64,000 bases of DNA. Source: Rathayibacter sp. Leaf185 (lineage in GTDB: Bacteria > Actinomycetota > Actinomycetes > Actinomycetales > Microbacteriaceae). Every line of letters begins with the position of its first letter. Within the stretch, counting starts at the first letter, position 1. The notes beneath the pieces are model-generated. The model had not been told where the DNA came from. It saw only the letters and a program-made list of their open reading frames with translations, and did no database searches. Shown here one piece after another: positions 45,329-54,249 of the stretch. A program made the translations under genes and the position numbers. The stretch lies in the NCBI RefSeq assembly GCF_001423885.1, contig NZ_LMPP01000009.1, positions 124,022 through 188,021 on the forward strand. Direction: 5' to 3'.

Positions 45329-46980
45329 GAGAGCGCTCCGTCGGGGGTCGGCAGCGGCGGCATCACGATCGGTCCGGTGAACGCCTGCTCGCCCGCGTCG
45401 ATCGGCGGGAGGGGGATGGGCGACGAGTCGATCCGCTCGCCGCGCCGCCGCGGGATCGTCAGGCGGAAGCAGGCTCCGCGGTCGGGCATCGACCAGACCT
45501 GCAGCCAGCCGTCGTGCAGCGCCGTGTCCTCCTGCGCGATGGAGAGTCCGAGACCGGTGCCGCCCAGGGTCCGCCGCCGGGAGGGATCGGCCCGCCAGAA
45601 CCGGTCGAAGACCCGGACGACCTCCTCCGAGCTCATGCCGTGGCCGTAGTCGCGCACTGCGAGGGCGACCGCGGTCGCGTTGCTGTCGACGGTGACCACG
45701 ATCTCGCGACCGTCCCCGTGCTCGATGGCGTTGCCGAGGAGGTTGCGGACGATGCGGCGGATCCGCCGGGCGTCGAGGTCGGCGTCGAAGTAGCCGCCGG
45801 GCGCCGAGAGGGTGAGGGCGGAGCCGTTCGCGGCGGCGATCCCGCTCATGTCCGCGATCTCCTCGCTCGCGAGCCGCACCAGGTTCACGGGCTCGATCTC
45901 GAGCTCGGCCGATCCGGCGTCGTGGCGCGAGATCTCGAGGAGATCGGCGAGGAGGCTCTCGAAGCGGCCGATCTGGCCGTGCAGCAGCTCGACGGTGCGC
46001 TCGGCGACGGGGGGGAACGCCTCCCGCTGGTCGAAGAGGACGTCGCCTGCGAGCTTCATCGTGGTCAGCGGGGTGCGCAGCTCGTGCGAGACGTCCGACA
46101 CGAAGCGCTGCTGCACCCGGCTGAGGGTCGCGAGCTCGCTGATCTGATCCTGGAGGCTGTCGGCCATGCCGTTGAAGGACCGGGCGAGAGTGGCGATGAC
46201 GTCCTGCCCCTTCTCGGGGATGCGGACGTCGAAGTCGCCCGCCGCGAGCCGCTGACTGGTCTGGGCGGCGACCCGCACCGGCGCGACGACGAGGCGCACG
46301 ACGACCCAGCTGACGGCTCCGATCAGCAGGACGAGCAGGATGCCGGCGATGTTGAGCACCTGCTGGACGAACTGGAGCGTCCGCTCGGCGTCGGCGAGCG
46401 AGTAGCCGATGTACAGCTCGTAGCGCCCGGCCGAGCTCGGCAGCTCGAGGGTCGACCCGACCAGGATGCCGGGCTGCTGCTCACCCGCCGCGTCGAGCGT
46501 GACCGACTGCCAGTACTGCCCGTCGACGCCGTCCTGCACCCTCTGGCGCAGGTCGTCGCTGATCACGCCGTTCTGCAGCTCCCGGTTGTAGATGTCCTGC
46601 GGAGCGAGGGAGGACGCCTCCTGATCGGGCGAGCGGACGATGGCGATCAGGGCCGATGACGAGGCGTCGCGGACCGCGGTGCGCACCGAGCTCATCACCT
46701 CCTCCATGTCCTGGCGGGTGGAGACGGTGGCGGCGTCGAGGTAGCCCTGCGCGGCACGGGTGGCGCGGGACGTGTCTCCGGTCACCTGGCTGAGCCGCGA
46801 TTGGAACAGGTTGTCGCTGATGCTGTACGAGAGGTAGGCGCCCGTCGATCCGATGGCGATCCCGCTCAGCAGGACGGTGATCGCGACCGCGCGGAACTGC
46901 AGCGAGCTCCGCCAGGCACCGAGGATCCTGCGTGGCCAGCGGCGGATCGCCGGGATCCGGAACCGACGGGCGGGGGTCAC
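45325..46980 (-). CDS. mtrB: sensor histidine kinase MtrB
   Basis: A 551-residue membrane kinase. TM1 at about 31-50, an extracytoplasmic sensor of about 155 residues, TM2 at about 208-232, HAMP to about 280, and the phosphoacceptor FVSDVSHELRTPLTTMKLA with H299. The ATPase has LLGNAIEHGDG, VRDYGHGM and GGTGLGLSIAQED. GTG 46980, 2 nt after the mtrA stop, is taken as the start inside a longer frame. The last 45 residues are Pro-rich and probably unstructured. MtrAB controls division, cell-wall hydrolases and osmotic response in Actinobacteria. Confidence 0.94.
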   Translation of the reverse strand: MTPARRFRIPAIRRWPRRILGAWRSSLQFRAVAITVLLSGIAIGSTGAYLSYSISDNLFQSRLSQVTGDTSRATRAAQGYLDAATVSTRQDMEEVMSSVRTAVRDASSSALIAIVRSPDQEASSLAPQDIYNRELQNGVISDDLRQRVQDGVDGQYWQSVTLDAAGEQQPGILVGSTLELPSSAGRYELYIGYSLADAERTLQFVQQVLNIAGILLVLLIGAVSWVVVRLVVAPVRVAAQTSQRLAAGDFDVRIPEKGQDVIATLARSFNGMADSLQDQISELATLSRVQQRFVSDVSHELRTPLTTMKLAGDVLFDQREAFPPVAERTVELLHGQIGRFESLLADLLEISRHDAGSAELEIEPVNLVRLASEEIADMSGIAAANGSALTLSAPGGYFDADLDARRIRRIVRNLLGNAIEHGDGREIVVTVDSNATAVALAVRDYGHGMSSEEVVRVFDRFWRADPSRRRTLGGTGLGLSIAQEDTALHDGWLQVWSMPDRGACFRLTIPRRRGERIDSSPIPLPPIDAGEQAFTGPIVMPPLPTPDGALS

Positions 46981-46982
46981 GG

Positions 46983-47669
46983 TCAGGCCGGGAGCACCGC
47001 GCCGGCGCGGTAGCCGACGCCGCGGACGGTCATCACGATCCGCGGGTCGTCCGGGTCCTTCTCGACCTTGGCGCGGAGGCGCTGCACGTGCACGTTCACC
47101 AGTCGCGTGTCCGCCTTGTAGTGGTAGCCCCAGACCTGCTCGAGCAGCATCTCCCGGGTGAACACCTGCTGGGGCTTCGACGCGAGCGCGAGGAGGAGGT
47201 CGAACTCGAGCGGCGTCAGCCCGATGCGGGCCTCGCCACGGCGGACCTCGTGCCCCGCGACGTCGAGGCTCAGGTCGCCGACCTGCAGCACCGCGTTGGC
47301 GGCGACCTGGGCGGGCCGGAGCCGCGTCTTGATGCGCGCGACGAGCTCCTTGGGGTCGAACGGCTTGACCATGTAGTCGTCGGCACCCGATTCGAGCCCC
47401 TGCACGACGTCGGAGGTGTCGGACTTCGCGGTGAGCATGATGATCGGCACGCCCGACTCGGCGCGCACGTCTCGGCACACCTCGATGCCGTCCTTGCCCG
47501 GGAGCATCAGGTCGAGCAGGACCAGATCGGGCCGGGAGCGGCGGAACGCGTCGAGGGCACCGGAGCCGTCGGCGCAGAAGAAGACGTCGTACTCCTCTGC
47601 CCGCAGCACGATGCCGATCATCTCGGCGAGGGCCGCGTCGTCGTCGACCACCAGAATGCGCGCGCTCAT
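46983..47669 (-). CDS. mtrA: response regulator MtrA
   Basis: A 228-residue OmpR/PhoB-type regulator. Receiver: D9/D10 (VVDDDA), phosphoacceptor D53 (LVLLDLMLPGKDG), the switch Thr in IMLTAKSD and the Lys in MVKPFDPKELV. The winged-helix output (about 130-228) has the recognition segment HYKADTRLVNVHVQRLRAKVE and finishes RGVGYRAG. In mycobacteria MtrA is essential and regulates dnaA, ripA and wall genes. First gene of mtrA-mtrB-lpqB, with GAGGAAG as ribosome site. Confidence 0.96.
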   Translation of the reverse strand: MSARILVVDDDAALAEMIGIVLRAEEYDVFFCADGSGALDAFRRSRPDLVLLDLMLPGKDGIEVCRDVRAESGVPIIMLTAKSDTSDVVQGLESGADDYMVKPFDPKELVARIKTRLRPAQVAANAVLQVGDLSLDVAGHEVRRGEARIGLTPLEFDLLLALASKPQQVFTREMLLEQVWGYHYKADTRLVNVHVQRLRAKVEKDPDDPRIVMTVRGVGYRAGAVLPA

Positions 47670-47807
47670 GAGCCTGTTCTTCCTCGTCTCGGGCCGCGCT
47701 CACCCCCCTGGGCGTCCGCGGTTACCGGCTCAGGCTAACCGACGGGGCCGAGAGGGCGCCGGGCGCGCGGCGGCAGGGTTGCGCGGGCCTGTGACAGCAT
47801 GGGAACG

Positions 47808-48995
47808 ATGACCGATGCAGCTCAGTGGCCGCCGCCCTCCGGGCCCTTCGACGCCCCTGACCGCGACGTCGCCGCGCCCGCGCCGCCGGCTCCGCCCGTC
47901 GCCTGGTCGCCGGTCGCTCCGGGGCAGCAGTGGGCTCCCGGGTCCGGCCCGGCGCCCGGGTGGACTCCGCCGCCCAAGCCCGGCCTCGTCCCGCTCCGCC
48001 CCCTCGGCTTCGGCACCCTCCTCGGGGCGCCGTTCCAGGTGCTGCGGCGGAGCCCCCGCACCACCCTCGGCGTCGCCCTGCTCGTTCAGGGTGTCGGCTC
48101 GGTCCTCGCGCTCGCCCTCTACGGCGTCGTGGCCGTGCTCGCCGTCGGGCGCGTGGAGCAGGCGGACGCGGCCGATCAGGACGCGGTCGGAGCGGGCGCC
48201 CTCGCCATCGTGATCCTCGCCGCGCTGATCCCGCTCGCCGTCGCGCTCGCCACCGGCGCCCTCGTCCAGGGTGTCGTCGTGCTGGAGGTGTCGCGCGGAG
48301 TCCTCGGGGAGCGGCCGACCCTCCGCCAGCTGCTCGGGCGCCTCCGCGGAAGGTTCTGGGCGCTGATCGTCTGGACCGTGCTGCAGGGCGTCGGCACCGC
48401 GCTCCTGGTCCTGGCCGCGCTCGCCCTCGCCGTTCCTCTCTTCCTGCTCGGCGCCCAGAACGGCGGCGCCGGCACGATCGTCGGAGGCGTCCTCGTCCTG
48501 GTCTTCGCGGGCCTCGCCGCGGCGGCGCTCGGCGTGTGGATCGGGACGAAGCTCGCGCTGGTGCCGAGCATCCTGGTGGTCGAGCGCCTGTCGATCCGGC
48601 GCTCGATCGCCCGCTCGTGGAGTCTCGTCGTCGGCGGCTTCTGGCGGACCTTCGGCGCTCTGGCCCTCATGCTCGTGATCGTCCAGCTCGCCAGCCAGGT
48701 GATCGCCACTCCGTTCAGCCTGCTCGTGCCGATCGGCGGCGCACTGATCGCCCCCACCGACCCGAACGCGCAGATCGTCTCGTCCCTGATCGTCGCCGTG
48801 CTCTCGGTCGCCCTCGGTCTCGTCATCGGTGCCGTCGGAACGGTGCTGCAGTCGGCCGTGACAGGCCTCGTCTACCTCGACCGGCGGATGCGGCGCGAGG
48901 GGTTCGACCTCGTGCTCCTGCGTCATGTCGAGGACCGGGCCGCGGGCCGGTCGACCGTCGATCCGTTCCCGGCCCCGGAGCGGGCGCCCCGGTGA
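47808..48995 (+). CDS. polytopic membrane protein (GDPD membrane-domain-like)
   Basis: A 395-residue protein: a 60-residue Pro-rich cytosolic leader, then six to seven membrane segments. The LRPLGFGTLLGAPFQVLRRSPRTTLGVALL and SIRRSIARSWSLVVGGFWRTFGALAL blocks resemble the membrane domain of some glycerophosphodiester phosphodiesterases, a family often called DUF7847/GDPD_mem. No phosphodiesterase domain is present. ATG 47808 is preferred to 47799 as it has GGGA upstream. It heads the cluster with DUF4129, DUF4350, moxR and DUF58 (GTGA overlap with the next gene). Function unknown. Confidence 0.8.
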   Translation: MTDAAQWPPPSGPFDAPDRDVAAPAPPAPPVAWSPVAPGQQWAPGSGPAPGWTPPPKPGLVPLRPLGFGTLLGAPFQVLRRSPRTTLGVALLVQGVGSVLALALYGVVAVLAVGRVEQADAADQDAVGAGALAIVILAALIPLAVALATGALVQGVVVLEVSRGVLGERPTLRQLLGRLRGRFWALIVWTVLQGVGTALLVLAALALAVPLFLLGAQNGGAGTIVGGVLVLVFAGLAAAALGVWIGTKLALVPSILVVERLSIRRSIARSWSLVVGGFWRTFGALALMLVIVQLASQVIATPFSLLVPIGGALIAPTDPNAQIVSSLIVAVLSVALGLVIGAVGTVLQSAVTGLVYLDRRMRREGFDLVLLRHVEDRAAGRSTVDPFPAPERAPR

Positions 48996-49657
48996 TCCTC
49001 GCGGCCGCACCACTCGATCCCGACGCCCAGGAGGCTCGACGCCTCCTCCTCGAGGAGCTCGCCGACCCGCGCTACCGGGCGGCGGAGCCCACCTGGTTCG
49101 ACCGCACGGTGCAGGCGATCCGCGACTGGTTCGCCTCCCTCTCGGTGCCGACGGACGGGGCCGGCGTGCCGATCGCGGCGGTCATCGGAGTCGCGGTGCT
49201 GCTCGCCCTGGTCGTCGCCGCTCTGCTCATCGCGGGGGCGCCGAAGCGCCGCCGCCGGAGTGCCGTGACCGGCGCGGTGCTCGCCGACGACGACGGCCGC
49301 TCGGCCGACAGCATCCGCGCCCTCGCCGAGGCTGCCGCAGCGCGGGGCGACTTCGACGAGGCCCTGGTCGAGCGCTTCCGCGCGCTGGTCCGCGCCCTCG
49401 ACGAGCGGACGCTGGTCAGCCACTCGCCCGGCACCACCGCCCACGGATTCGCCCGCCGCGCCTCGGCTGCCTTCCCCCGATCCGCCGACGCGCTCCGACG
49501 CAGCGCGGACGACTTCGACAGCGTCCGCTACCTGGGCCGGCACTGCGGGGCGGCCGAGTACGACCGCCTCCGCGACCTCGATCGCGCTCTCGCGGCCGCG
49601 ACTCCGGATCTCGGCCCCGCCCTCGACCCGCTCGCGTCGCTCGGCTCGCGGCGATGA
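48992..49657 (+). CDS. DUF4129 domain membrane protein
   Basis: A 221-residue protein: N-terminal amphipathic helix region (ARRLLLEELADPRYR), a single membrane helix at about 57-80, and a cytosolic DUF4129 domain (GRSADSIRALAEAAAARGDFDEALVERFRALVRALDER, then PGTTAHGFARRASAAFP). The GTG at 48992 overlaps the previous stop, and its own stop overlaps the next start (ATGA). DUF4129 proteins go with MoxR and DUF58 proteins in many Actinobacteria; their joint role is unknown. Confidence 0.87.
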   Translation: MILAAAPLDPDAQEARRLLLEELADPRYRAAEPTWFDRTVQAIRDWFASLSVPTDGAGVPIAAVIGVAVLLALVVAALLIAGAPKRRRRSAVTGAVLADDDGRSADSIRALAEAAAARGDFDEALVERFRALVRALDERTLVSHSPGTTAHGFARRASAAFPRSADALRRSADDFDSVRYLGRHCGAAEYDRLRDLDRALAAATPDLGPALDPLASLGSRR

Positions 49658-50871
49658 CGTCGACCGCCTCCGTCACGAGCCCGACCCTCGGCGCGCTGCT
49701 GCGACGCGGGCGCGTCTGGGCGCTGCTGCTCGCCCTCGTGGCCGTGGGCACGCTGCTGCTCACCGTCGCGACCGGCGCACCGACCCCCGCTCCCGATCTC
49801 GACCTCGACAGCGCCGCTCCCGATGGTGCGCGCGCCGTCGCGCAGGTGCTGCGCGAGCAGGGCGTCGAGGTCGTGCGCGCCGACGATCTCGACACCGCGC
49901 TCGACGCGGTCGGCGAGGACACGACACTGCTGATCGACGACCCGAGCTCGGTCCTCGACGAGTCGCAGTACGCGGGGCTCGGCGGCGCGGCCGGCGCCCT
50001 CGTGCTCGTGCAGCCGACCGGAGCCGCGCTCGATGCGCTCCTGCCGCAGGCGGCGTTCGCCGGCGCACCGCTGGAGGACGGCAGCCTCGCCGCACGCTGC
50101 TCACTGCCCGCCGCCGAGCGAGCCGAGAGCATCCCGTCGGGAGAGGGCACGACCTACCGCATCCTCGACGGCGATGCGGTCGGCTGCTTCCCGACGGGCG
50201 ACGACGCGTACGCGCTCGTCACGGGCGCGGGCCCCGGAGGCGAGCCGGTCACGGCGATCGGCGACGCCGACCTCCTCCGCAACGGCACGATCGATGAAGA
50301 AGGGCGCGCCGCACTGGCCCTCGGGCTGCTCGGCGGCGAGGACCGCCTGGTCTGGTATCGAGCCGGGCTCGAGGACCTGGCCGGCTCGAGCGCCGTCGAC
50401 CCGGCCGACCTCGCGCCGGGCTGGGTGACTCCGGCCCTCGTCCTGCTGGTGTGCGTCTTCGTCGCCTCGGCCGTCTGGCGTGGGCGCCGATTCGGCCCGC
50501 TGGCCGTCGAGCCGCTGCCCGTCGTGGTCCACGCGAGCGAGACGGCCCGCGGCCGCGCCCGTCTCTACGCGCGCGGCGACACCCGTCTCCGGGCGCTCGA
50601 TGCTCTGCGCATCGGGACTCTGCAGCGCGCGGGCGCCTCCCTCGGGCTCTCGCCGTCGGCCGGCGTCGACGAGATCGTGTCGGTCGCCTCCGAGCTGCTC
50701 GGCCGCGATCAGGCAGCGCTGCGCCGCCTGCTCGTCGACGACCTGCCCGGCGACGACGCGTCGCTCGTCGCGGCGTCCGACGAGCTCCTCCGCTTCGAGA
50801 GCGCTGTGCGCACCGCCCTCGTCCCCTCGACCACGCACCCCGACCGACGACCGGAAGGCCCCCACCGATGA
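49654..50871 (+). CDS. DUF4350 domain membrane protein
   Basis: A 405-residue protein with membrane helices near residues 21-43 and about 253-272. Between them lies an exported domain built like a DUF4350/Rossmann-type module (DGARAVAQVLREQGVEVVRADDLDTALDAVGEDTTLLIDDPS), and after them a cytosolic helical tail. C150 and C176 positions suggest a possible external disulfide (AARCSLPAAE and AVGCFPTGDD). Translationally coupled on both sides (ATGA at each end). Function unknown; a partner for the MoxR ATPase is a reasonable inference. Confidence 0.85.
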   Translation: MTSTASVTSPTLGALLRRGRVWALLLALVAVGTLLLTVATGAPTPAPDLDLDSAAPDGARAVAQVLREQGVEVVRADDLDTALDAVGEDTTLLIDDPSSVLDESQYAGLGGAAGALVLVQPTGAALDALLPQAAFAGAPLEDGSLAARCSLPAAERAESIPSGEGTTYRILDGDAVGCFPTGDDAYALVTGAGPGGEPVTAIGDADLLRNGTIDEEGRAALALGLLGGEDRLVWYRAGLEDLAGSSAVDPADLAPGWVTPALVLLVCVFVASAVWRGRRFGPLAVEPLPVVVHASETARGRARLYARGDTRLRALDALRIGTLQRAGASLGLSPSAGVDEIVSVASELLGRDQAALRRLLVDDLPGDDASLVAASDELLRFESAVRTALVPSTTHPDRRPEGPHR

Positions 50872-51848
50872 GCGACACCTCCCTCCCGCCGATCGGCGAC
50901 GACGATCTGCGCCGCGAGCTCGACCGTGTGCGCACCGAGGTCGGTCGCGCCGTCGTCGGGCAGGACGGCGCGGTCTCGGGCCTGCTGATCGCGCTGCTCG
51001 CCGGTGGCCACGTGCTGCTCGAGGGCGTTCCCGGAGTCGCGAAGACGCTGCTCGTGCGCGCGCTGTCGGTCTCGCTCGGGCTCGACACCCGCCGCGTGCA
51101 GTTCACCCCGGACCTGATGCCCGGCGACATCACGGGCTCGCTGGTCTACGACGCCTCGACCTCTGGCTTCGCGTTCCGCGAGGGCCCGGTCTTCACGAAC
51201 CTGCTCCTCGCCGACGAGATCAACCGCACGCCCCCGAAGACCCAGGCGGCGCTGCTCGAGGCGATGGAGGAGCGCCAGGTGAGCGTCGACGGGCGGACGC
51301 TCCCCCTGCCGGACCCGTTCCTGGTCGCGGCGACCCAGAACCCCGTCGAGTACGAGGGCACGTACTCGCTGCCCGAGGCGCAGCTCGACCGCTTCCTGCT
51401 CAAGCTGGTGCTGGAGGTGCCGCCGCGCGACGTCGAGGTCGAGGTGCTGGCACGCCACGCCGCGGGCTTCGATCCGCGCGACCTCGCGGCCGCGGGCGTG
51501 CACCCCGTGCTCGACGCCTCCCGGCTGCGCGCAGCTCAGGACGCGGTGCGCCGGGTCGGGGCGGGCCCCGACGTGCTCGGCTACATCGTCGACGTCGCCC
51601 GGGCGACGCGGCAGAGCCCGAGCGTCAAGCTCGGCGCGAGCCCCCGCGGGTCGACCGCGCTGCTCGCCGCCTCGCGCGCGTGGGCCTGGCTCAACGGCTA
51701 CAGCTCGATCACCCCCGATCACGTGCAGGCGATGGTGCTCCCCGTCCTGCGGCACCGCATCCAGCTCCAGCCGGAGGCCGAGCTCGAGGGCGTGCGCACG
51801 GAGGCGGTCCTCGGCGGCATCCTCCAGCAGGTCCGCGTCCCGGTCTGA
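50868..51848 (+). CDS. MoxR-family AAA+ ATPase
   Basis: A 326-residue AAA+ protein of the MoxR family. Walker A is GVPGVAKT (53-60), Walker B LLLADEINRTPPKTQAALLEAMEE, sensor 1 FLVAATQNPVEYEGTY with PEAQLDRFLLK, and sensor 2 GASPRGSTALLAASRAWA. MoxR proteins act as chaperone-like assembly ATPases and are usually paired with DUF58/VWA proteins, as here (DUF58 follows after 3 nt). It is coupled by ATGA to DUF4350. Confidence 0.94.
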   Translation: MSDTSLPPIGDDDLRRELDRVRTEVGRAVVGQDGAVSGLLIALLAGGHVLLEGVPGVAKTLLVRALSVSLGLDTRRVQFTPDLMPGDITGSLVYDASTSGFAFREGPVFTNLLLADEINRTPPKTQAALLEAMEERQVSVDGRTLPLPDPFLVAATQNPVEYEGTYSLPEAQLDRFLLKLVLEVPPRDVEVEVLARHAAGFDPRDLAAAGVHPVLDASRLRAAQDAVRRVGAGPDVLGYIVDVARATRQSPSVKLGASPRGSTALLAASRAWAWLNGYSSITPDHVQAMVLPVLRHRIQLQPEAELEGVRTEAVLGGILQQVRVPV

Positions 51849-51851
51849 GCC

Positions 51852-53159
51852 GTGCATCTCACCGGGCGCTCCGTCCTCGTCCTCCTCGTCGGCCTCGTGC
51901 CGGTCGTCCTCCTCGGAGGACGCGCCGAGACCGCGTTCGGTGTGCTCGGGCTCTGGCTGCTGCTCTGGCTCGTGCTCGTCGGGGTGGACCTGGTGGTCGC
52001 GGGATCGCCCCGCGCCGTCGTCGTCGAGCGCCGGGTCCCCGACCGCGTGCGTCTCGGCGAGCAGACGGAGGCGGTGCTGCTGATCACGAACACGGGGCGG
52101 AGGCGGATCCGCGGTGCCGTGCGCGACGCCTGGGAGCCGTCGGCGGGCGCCGCAGCGACCCGCTCGGCGCTGCGCCTCCCACCCGGTGAGAGGCGCGCCG
52201 TCACGACGGTGCTCGTCCCCCGGCGTCGCGGCGAGCGGCGGGCCCTGCACGTCACCGTACGGTCGGACGGGCCGCTCGGCCTGGCCGGCCGCCAGGCGAC
52301 CCGGGAGGCTCCCGCCGCGATCCGCGTCCTCCCCCCGTTCCGCTCGAGGCGGCATCTGCCGTCCCGGCTGGCGCGCCTGCGCGAGCTCGAGGGCCGCACG
52401 AGCGTGATGATCCGCGGCCAGGGAACCGAGTTCGACAGTCTCCGCGAGTACGTCCGCGGTGACGACGTCCGCTCGCTCGACTGGCGGGCGACCGCGCGGC
52501 GCCGCGAGCCCGTGGTGCGCACCTGGCGGCCCGAGCGCGATCGCAGGGTGATCCTCGTCCTGGACACCGGCCGCACCAGCGCCGCGCGGATCGACGACGA
52601 GCCCCGGCTCGACACCGCGATCGAGGCGTCCCTCCTGCTCGCCGCTCTGGCCGCCTCGGCCGGCGACCGCGTCGATGTGCTCGCGTTCGACCGGACGCGG
52701 CGTGCCCGCGTGCACGGGGCGACCGGCACGGAGGTGCTCGGCCGCGTCGTCGACGCCCTCGCCCCCGTCCAGCCGCAGCTGCTCGAGACCGACTGGTCGG
52801 CCGTGCCCGCCCAGGTGCGCGCGCTCGCCGCGCAGCGCTCGCTCGTCGTGCTGCTGACGGCCCTCGACTCCGTCGGCTCGGCCGAGGGCATGCTCGGCGT
52901 GCTCCCCCAGCTCACCCGCCAGCACACCGTCGTCGTCGCCTGCGCGCTCGACCCCGAGCTGGCCGAGATGGCCGCCGACCGGAGCGATCGGAGCGCCGTG
53001 TACACGGCCGCCGCGGCGCAGCGCTCGCTCAGCGACTCCGACCGCCTCGCCGCGGCCGTGCGCCGGCTCGGCGGTGACGTCGTCCTCGGGTCTCCCGAGC
53101 GGCTCCCGCCCCTCCTCGCCGACCGCTACATCGCGCTGAAGGCGGCCGGGAGGCTCTGA
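51852..53159 (+). CDS. DUF58 (VWA-like) protein
   Basis: A 435-residue protein with two N-terminal membrane helices (about 6-24 and 30-52), a beta-rich region, and a DUF58/VWA-type domain with the signature RGQGTEFDSLREYVRGDDVRSLDWRATARR followed by VILVLDTGRTSAAR, a MIDAS-like strand with Asp but TGRT in place of the canonical DxSxS. The start is GTG 51852. DUF58 proteins are the usual partner of MoxR ATPases. It ends the five-gene cluster and converges on spoIIM. Confidence 0.9.
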   Translation: MHLTGRSVLVLLVGLVPVVLLGGRAETAFGVLGLWLLLWLVLVGVDLVVAGSPRAVVVERRVPDRVRLGEQTEAVLLITNTGRRRIRGAVRDAWEPSAGAAATRSALRLPPGERRAVTTVLVPRRRGERRALHVTVRSDGPLGLAGRQATREAPAAIRVLPPFRSRRHLPSRLARLRELEGRTSVMIRGQGTEFDSLREYVRGDDVRSLDWRATARRREPVVRTWRPERDRRVILVLDTGRTSAARIDDEPRLDTAIEASLLLAALAASAGDRVDVLAFDRTRRARVHGATGTEVLGRVVDALAPVQPQLLETDWSAVPAQVRALAAQRSLVVLLTALDSVGSAEGMLGVLPQLTRQHTVVVACALDPELAEMAADRSDRSAVYTAAAAQRSLSDSDRLAAAVRRLGGDVVLGSPERLPPLLADRYIALKAAGRL

Positions 53160-53197
53160 GGCGTCGCTCAGGTCGACTCGCCTCGACCCCGCCCCGA

Positions 53198-54193
53198 TCA
53201 GCTCTCGGCGATGCTCCGCGAGCCCGCGCCGAAGCGGTCGAGGTCGCCCGTCTCGCCCGCGCGCACCGCCCTGCCGCCGACGACGATCATGTAGAAGAGG
53301 AACGCCCCGAGCGCCAGCGCGCCGATGCCGATCTTGAGCCACCAGGGCCACGGCGCCGGAGTCACGAAGCCCTCGATCACTCCCGACACCAGCAGTACGA
53401 AGACCAGGCCGATCGCGACGGTGAAGAGGCTGCGGGCGTCCTCCGCGAGAGCCTGACCGCGCGTGCGAGGACCGGGCGCGATCCACGCCCAGAAGATGCG
53501 CAGCCCCGCCGCCGCCGCGACGAAGACGGCCGTCAGCTCGAGCTGGCCGTGCGGGGCGATGTAGAGGAAGAACGTGTCGCCCTCGCCCACGTGGAACATC
53601 ACCGCGATCGACGTGCCGAGGTTCTGCGCGTTCTGCAGCAGGATGTACGGCACGTACACGCCGACGATGCCGAATGCGACGCACTGGGCCGCGATCCACG
53701 CGTTGTTCGTCCAGACCTGGCCCGCGAACGAGGCGGCAGGATTCTCGGAGTAGTAGTCGATGAAGTCGTTCTGAGCGAAACGGCGCAGCTCCGCGTCGTC
53801 GCCGAGGGAGGCGAGCAGGCGGGCGTCGCCGAGGATCCAGACCGCGTAGAGCGTGGCGACCAGGGCCGTCGCCAGGGCGACCGCGAGGGTCAGCCAGCGG
53901 AGGCGGTGCAGCGCCGCCGGCAGCGACAGCACGACGAAGCGCGAGACCGCCGCGAGGGGCTCGTCCCCGGTGCCGGTGAGCCGCCCGCGCGCCCGTGACA
54001 GCGAGACGGCGAGACGGGTTCCGATCGCGGTGGAGCCGGCGGTCGACGTGATCGCGGCGAGGTCGGCGGAGGCGGACTGGTACCGCTCGACGAGTTCGTC
54101 CGCCTCGCCGCCGCTCAGCCGGCGCTTGCGCGAGAGCTCGTCCAGGCGCGTCCACTGCGCGCTGCGCGCGGCCGAGAGAGCATCGATGTCCAT
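53198..54193 (-). CDS. SpoIIM-family (DUF95) membrane protein
   Basis: A 331-residue stage II sporulation protein M-family membrane protein in a non-sporulating lineage. A cytosolic helical N-terminus (ARSAQWTRLDELSRKR, about 1-85) is followed by about six membrane segments. The conserved ENPAASFAGQVWTNNAWIAAQCVAFGIVGVYVPYIL and HGQLELTAVFVAAAAGLRI blocks are present. It is divergent from the RDD gene, with TATCAT 8 nt before its ATG. SpoIIM/RDD pairs sit next to MoxR-DUF58 clusters in many Actinobacteria; a role in membrane or cell-wall assembly is suspected only. Confidence 0.88.
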   Translation of the reverse strand: MDIDALSAARSAQWTRLDELSRKRRLSGGEADELVERYQSASADLAAITSTAGSTAIGTRLAVSLSRARGRLTGTGDEPLAAVSRFVVLSLPAALHRLRWLTLAVALATALVATLYAVWILGDARLLASLGDDAELRRFAQNDFIDYYSENPAASFAGQVWTNNAWIAAQCVAFGIVGVYVPYILLQNAQNLGTSIAVMFHVGEGDTFFLYIAPHGQLELTAVFVAAAAGLRIFWAWIAPGPRTRGQALAEDARSLFTVAIGLVFVLLVSGVIEGFVTPAPWPWWLKIGIGALALGAFLFYMIVVGGRAVRAGETGDLDRFGAGSRSIAES

Positions 54194-54201
54194 CTGTTGA
54201 G

Positions 54202-54207
54202 ATGATA
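54202..54207 (-). promoter_or_regulatory. -10-like hexamer for spoIIM-like gene
   Basis: TATCAT on the minus strand, 8 nt before the ATG at 54193. Confidence 0.5.
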
Positions 54208-54249
54208 GCCGCGACTGTTCCGCGGCAGCGGGTCGATCGGAGGTGTGCG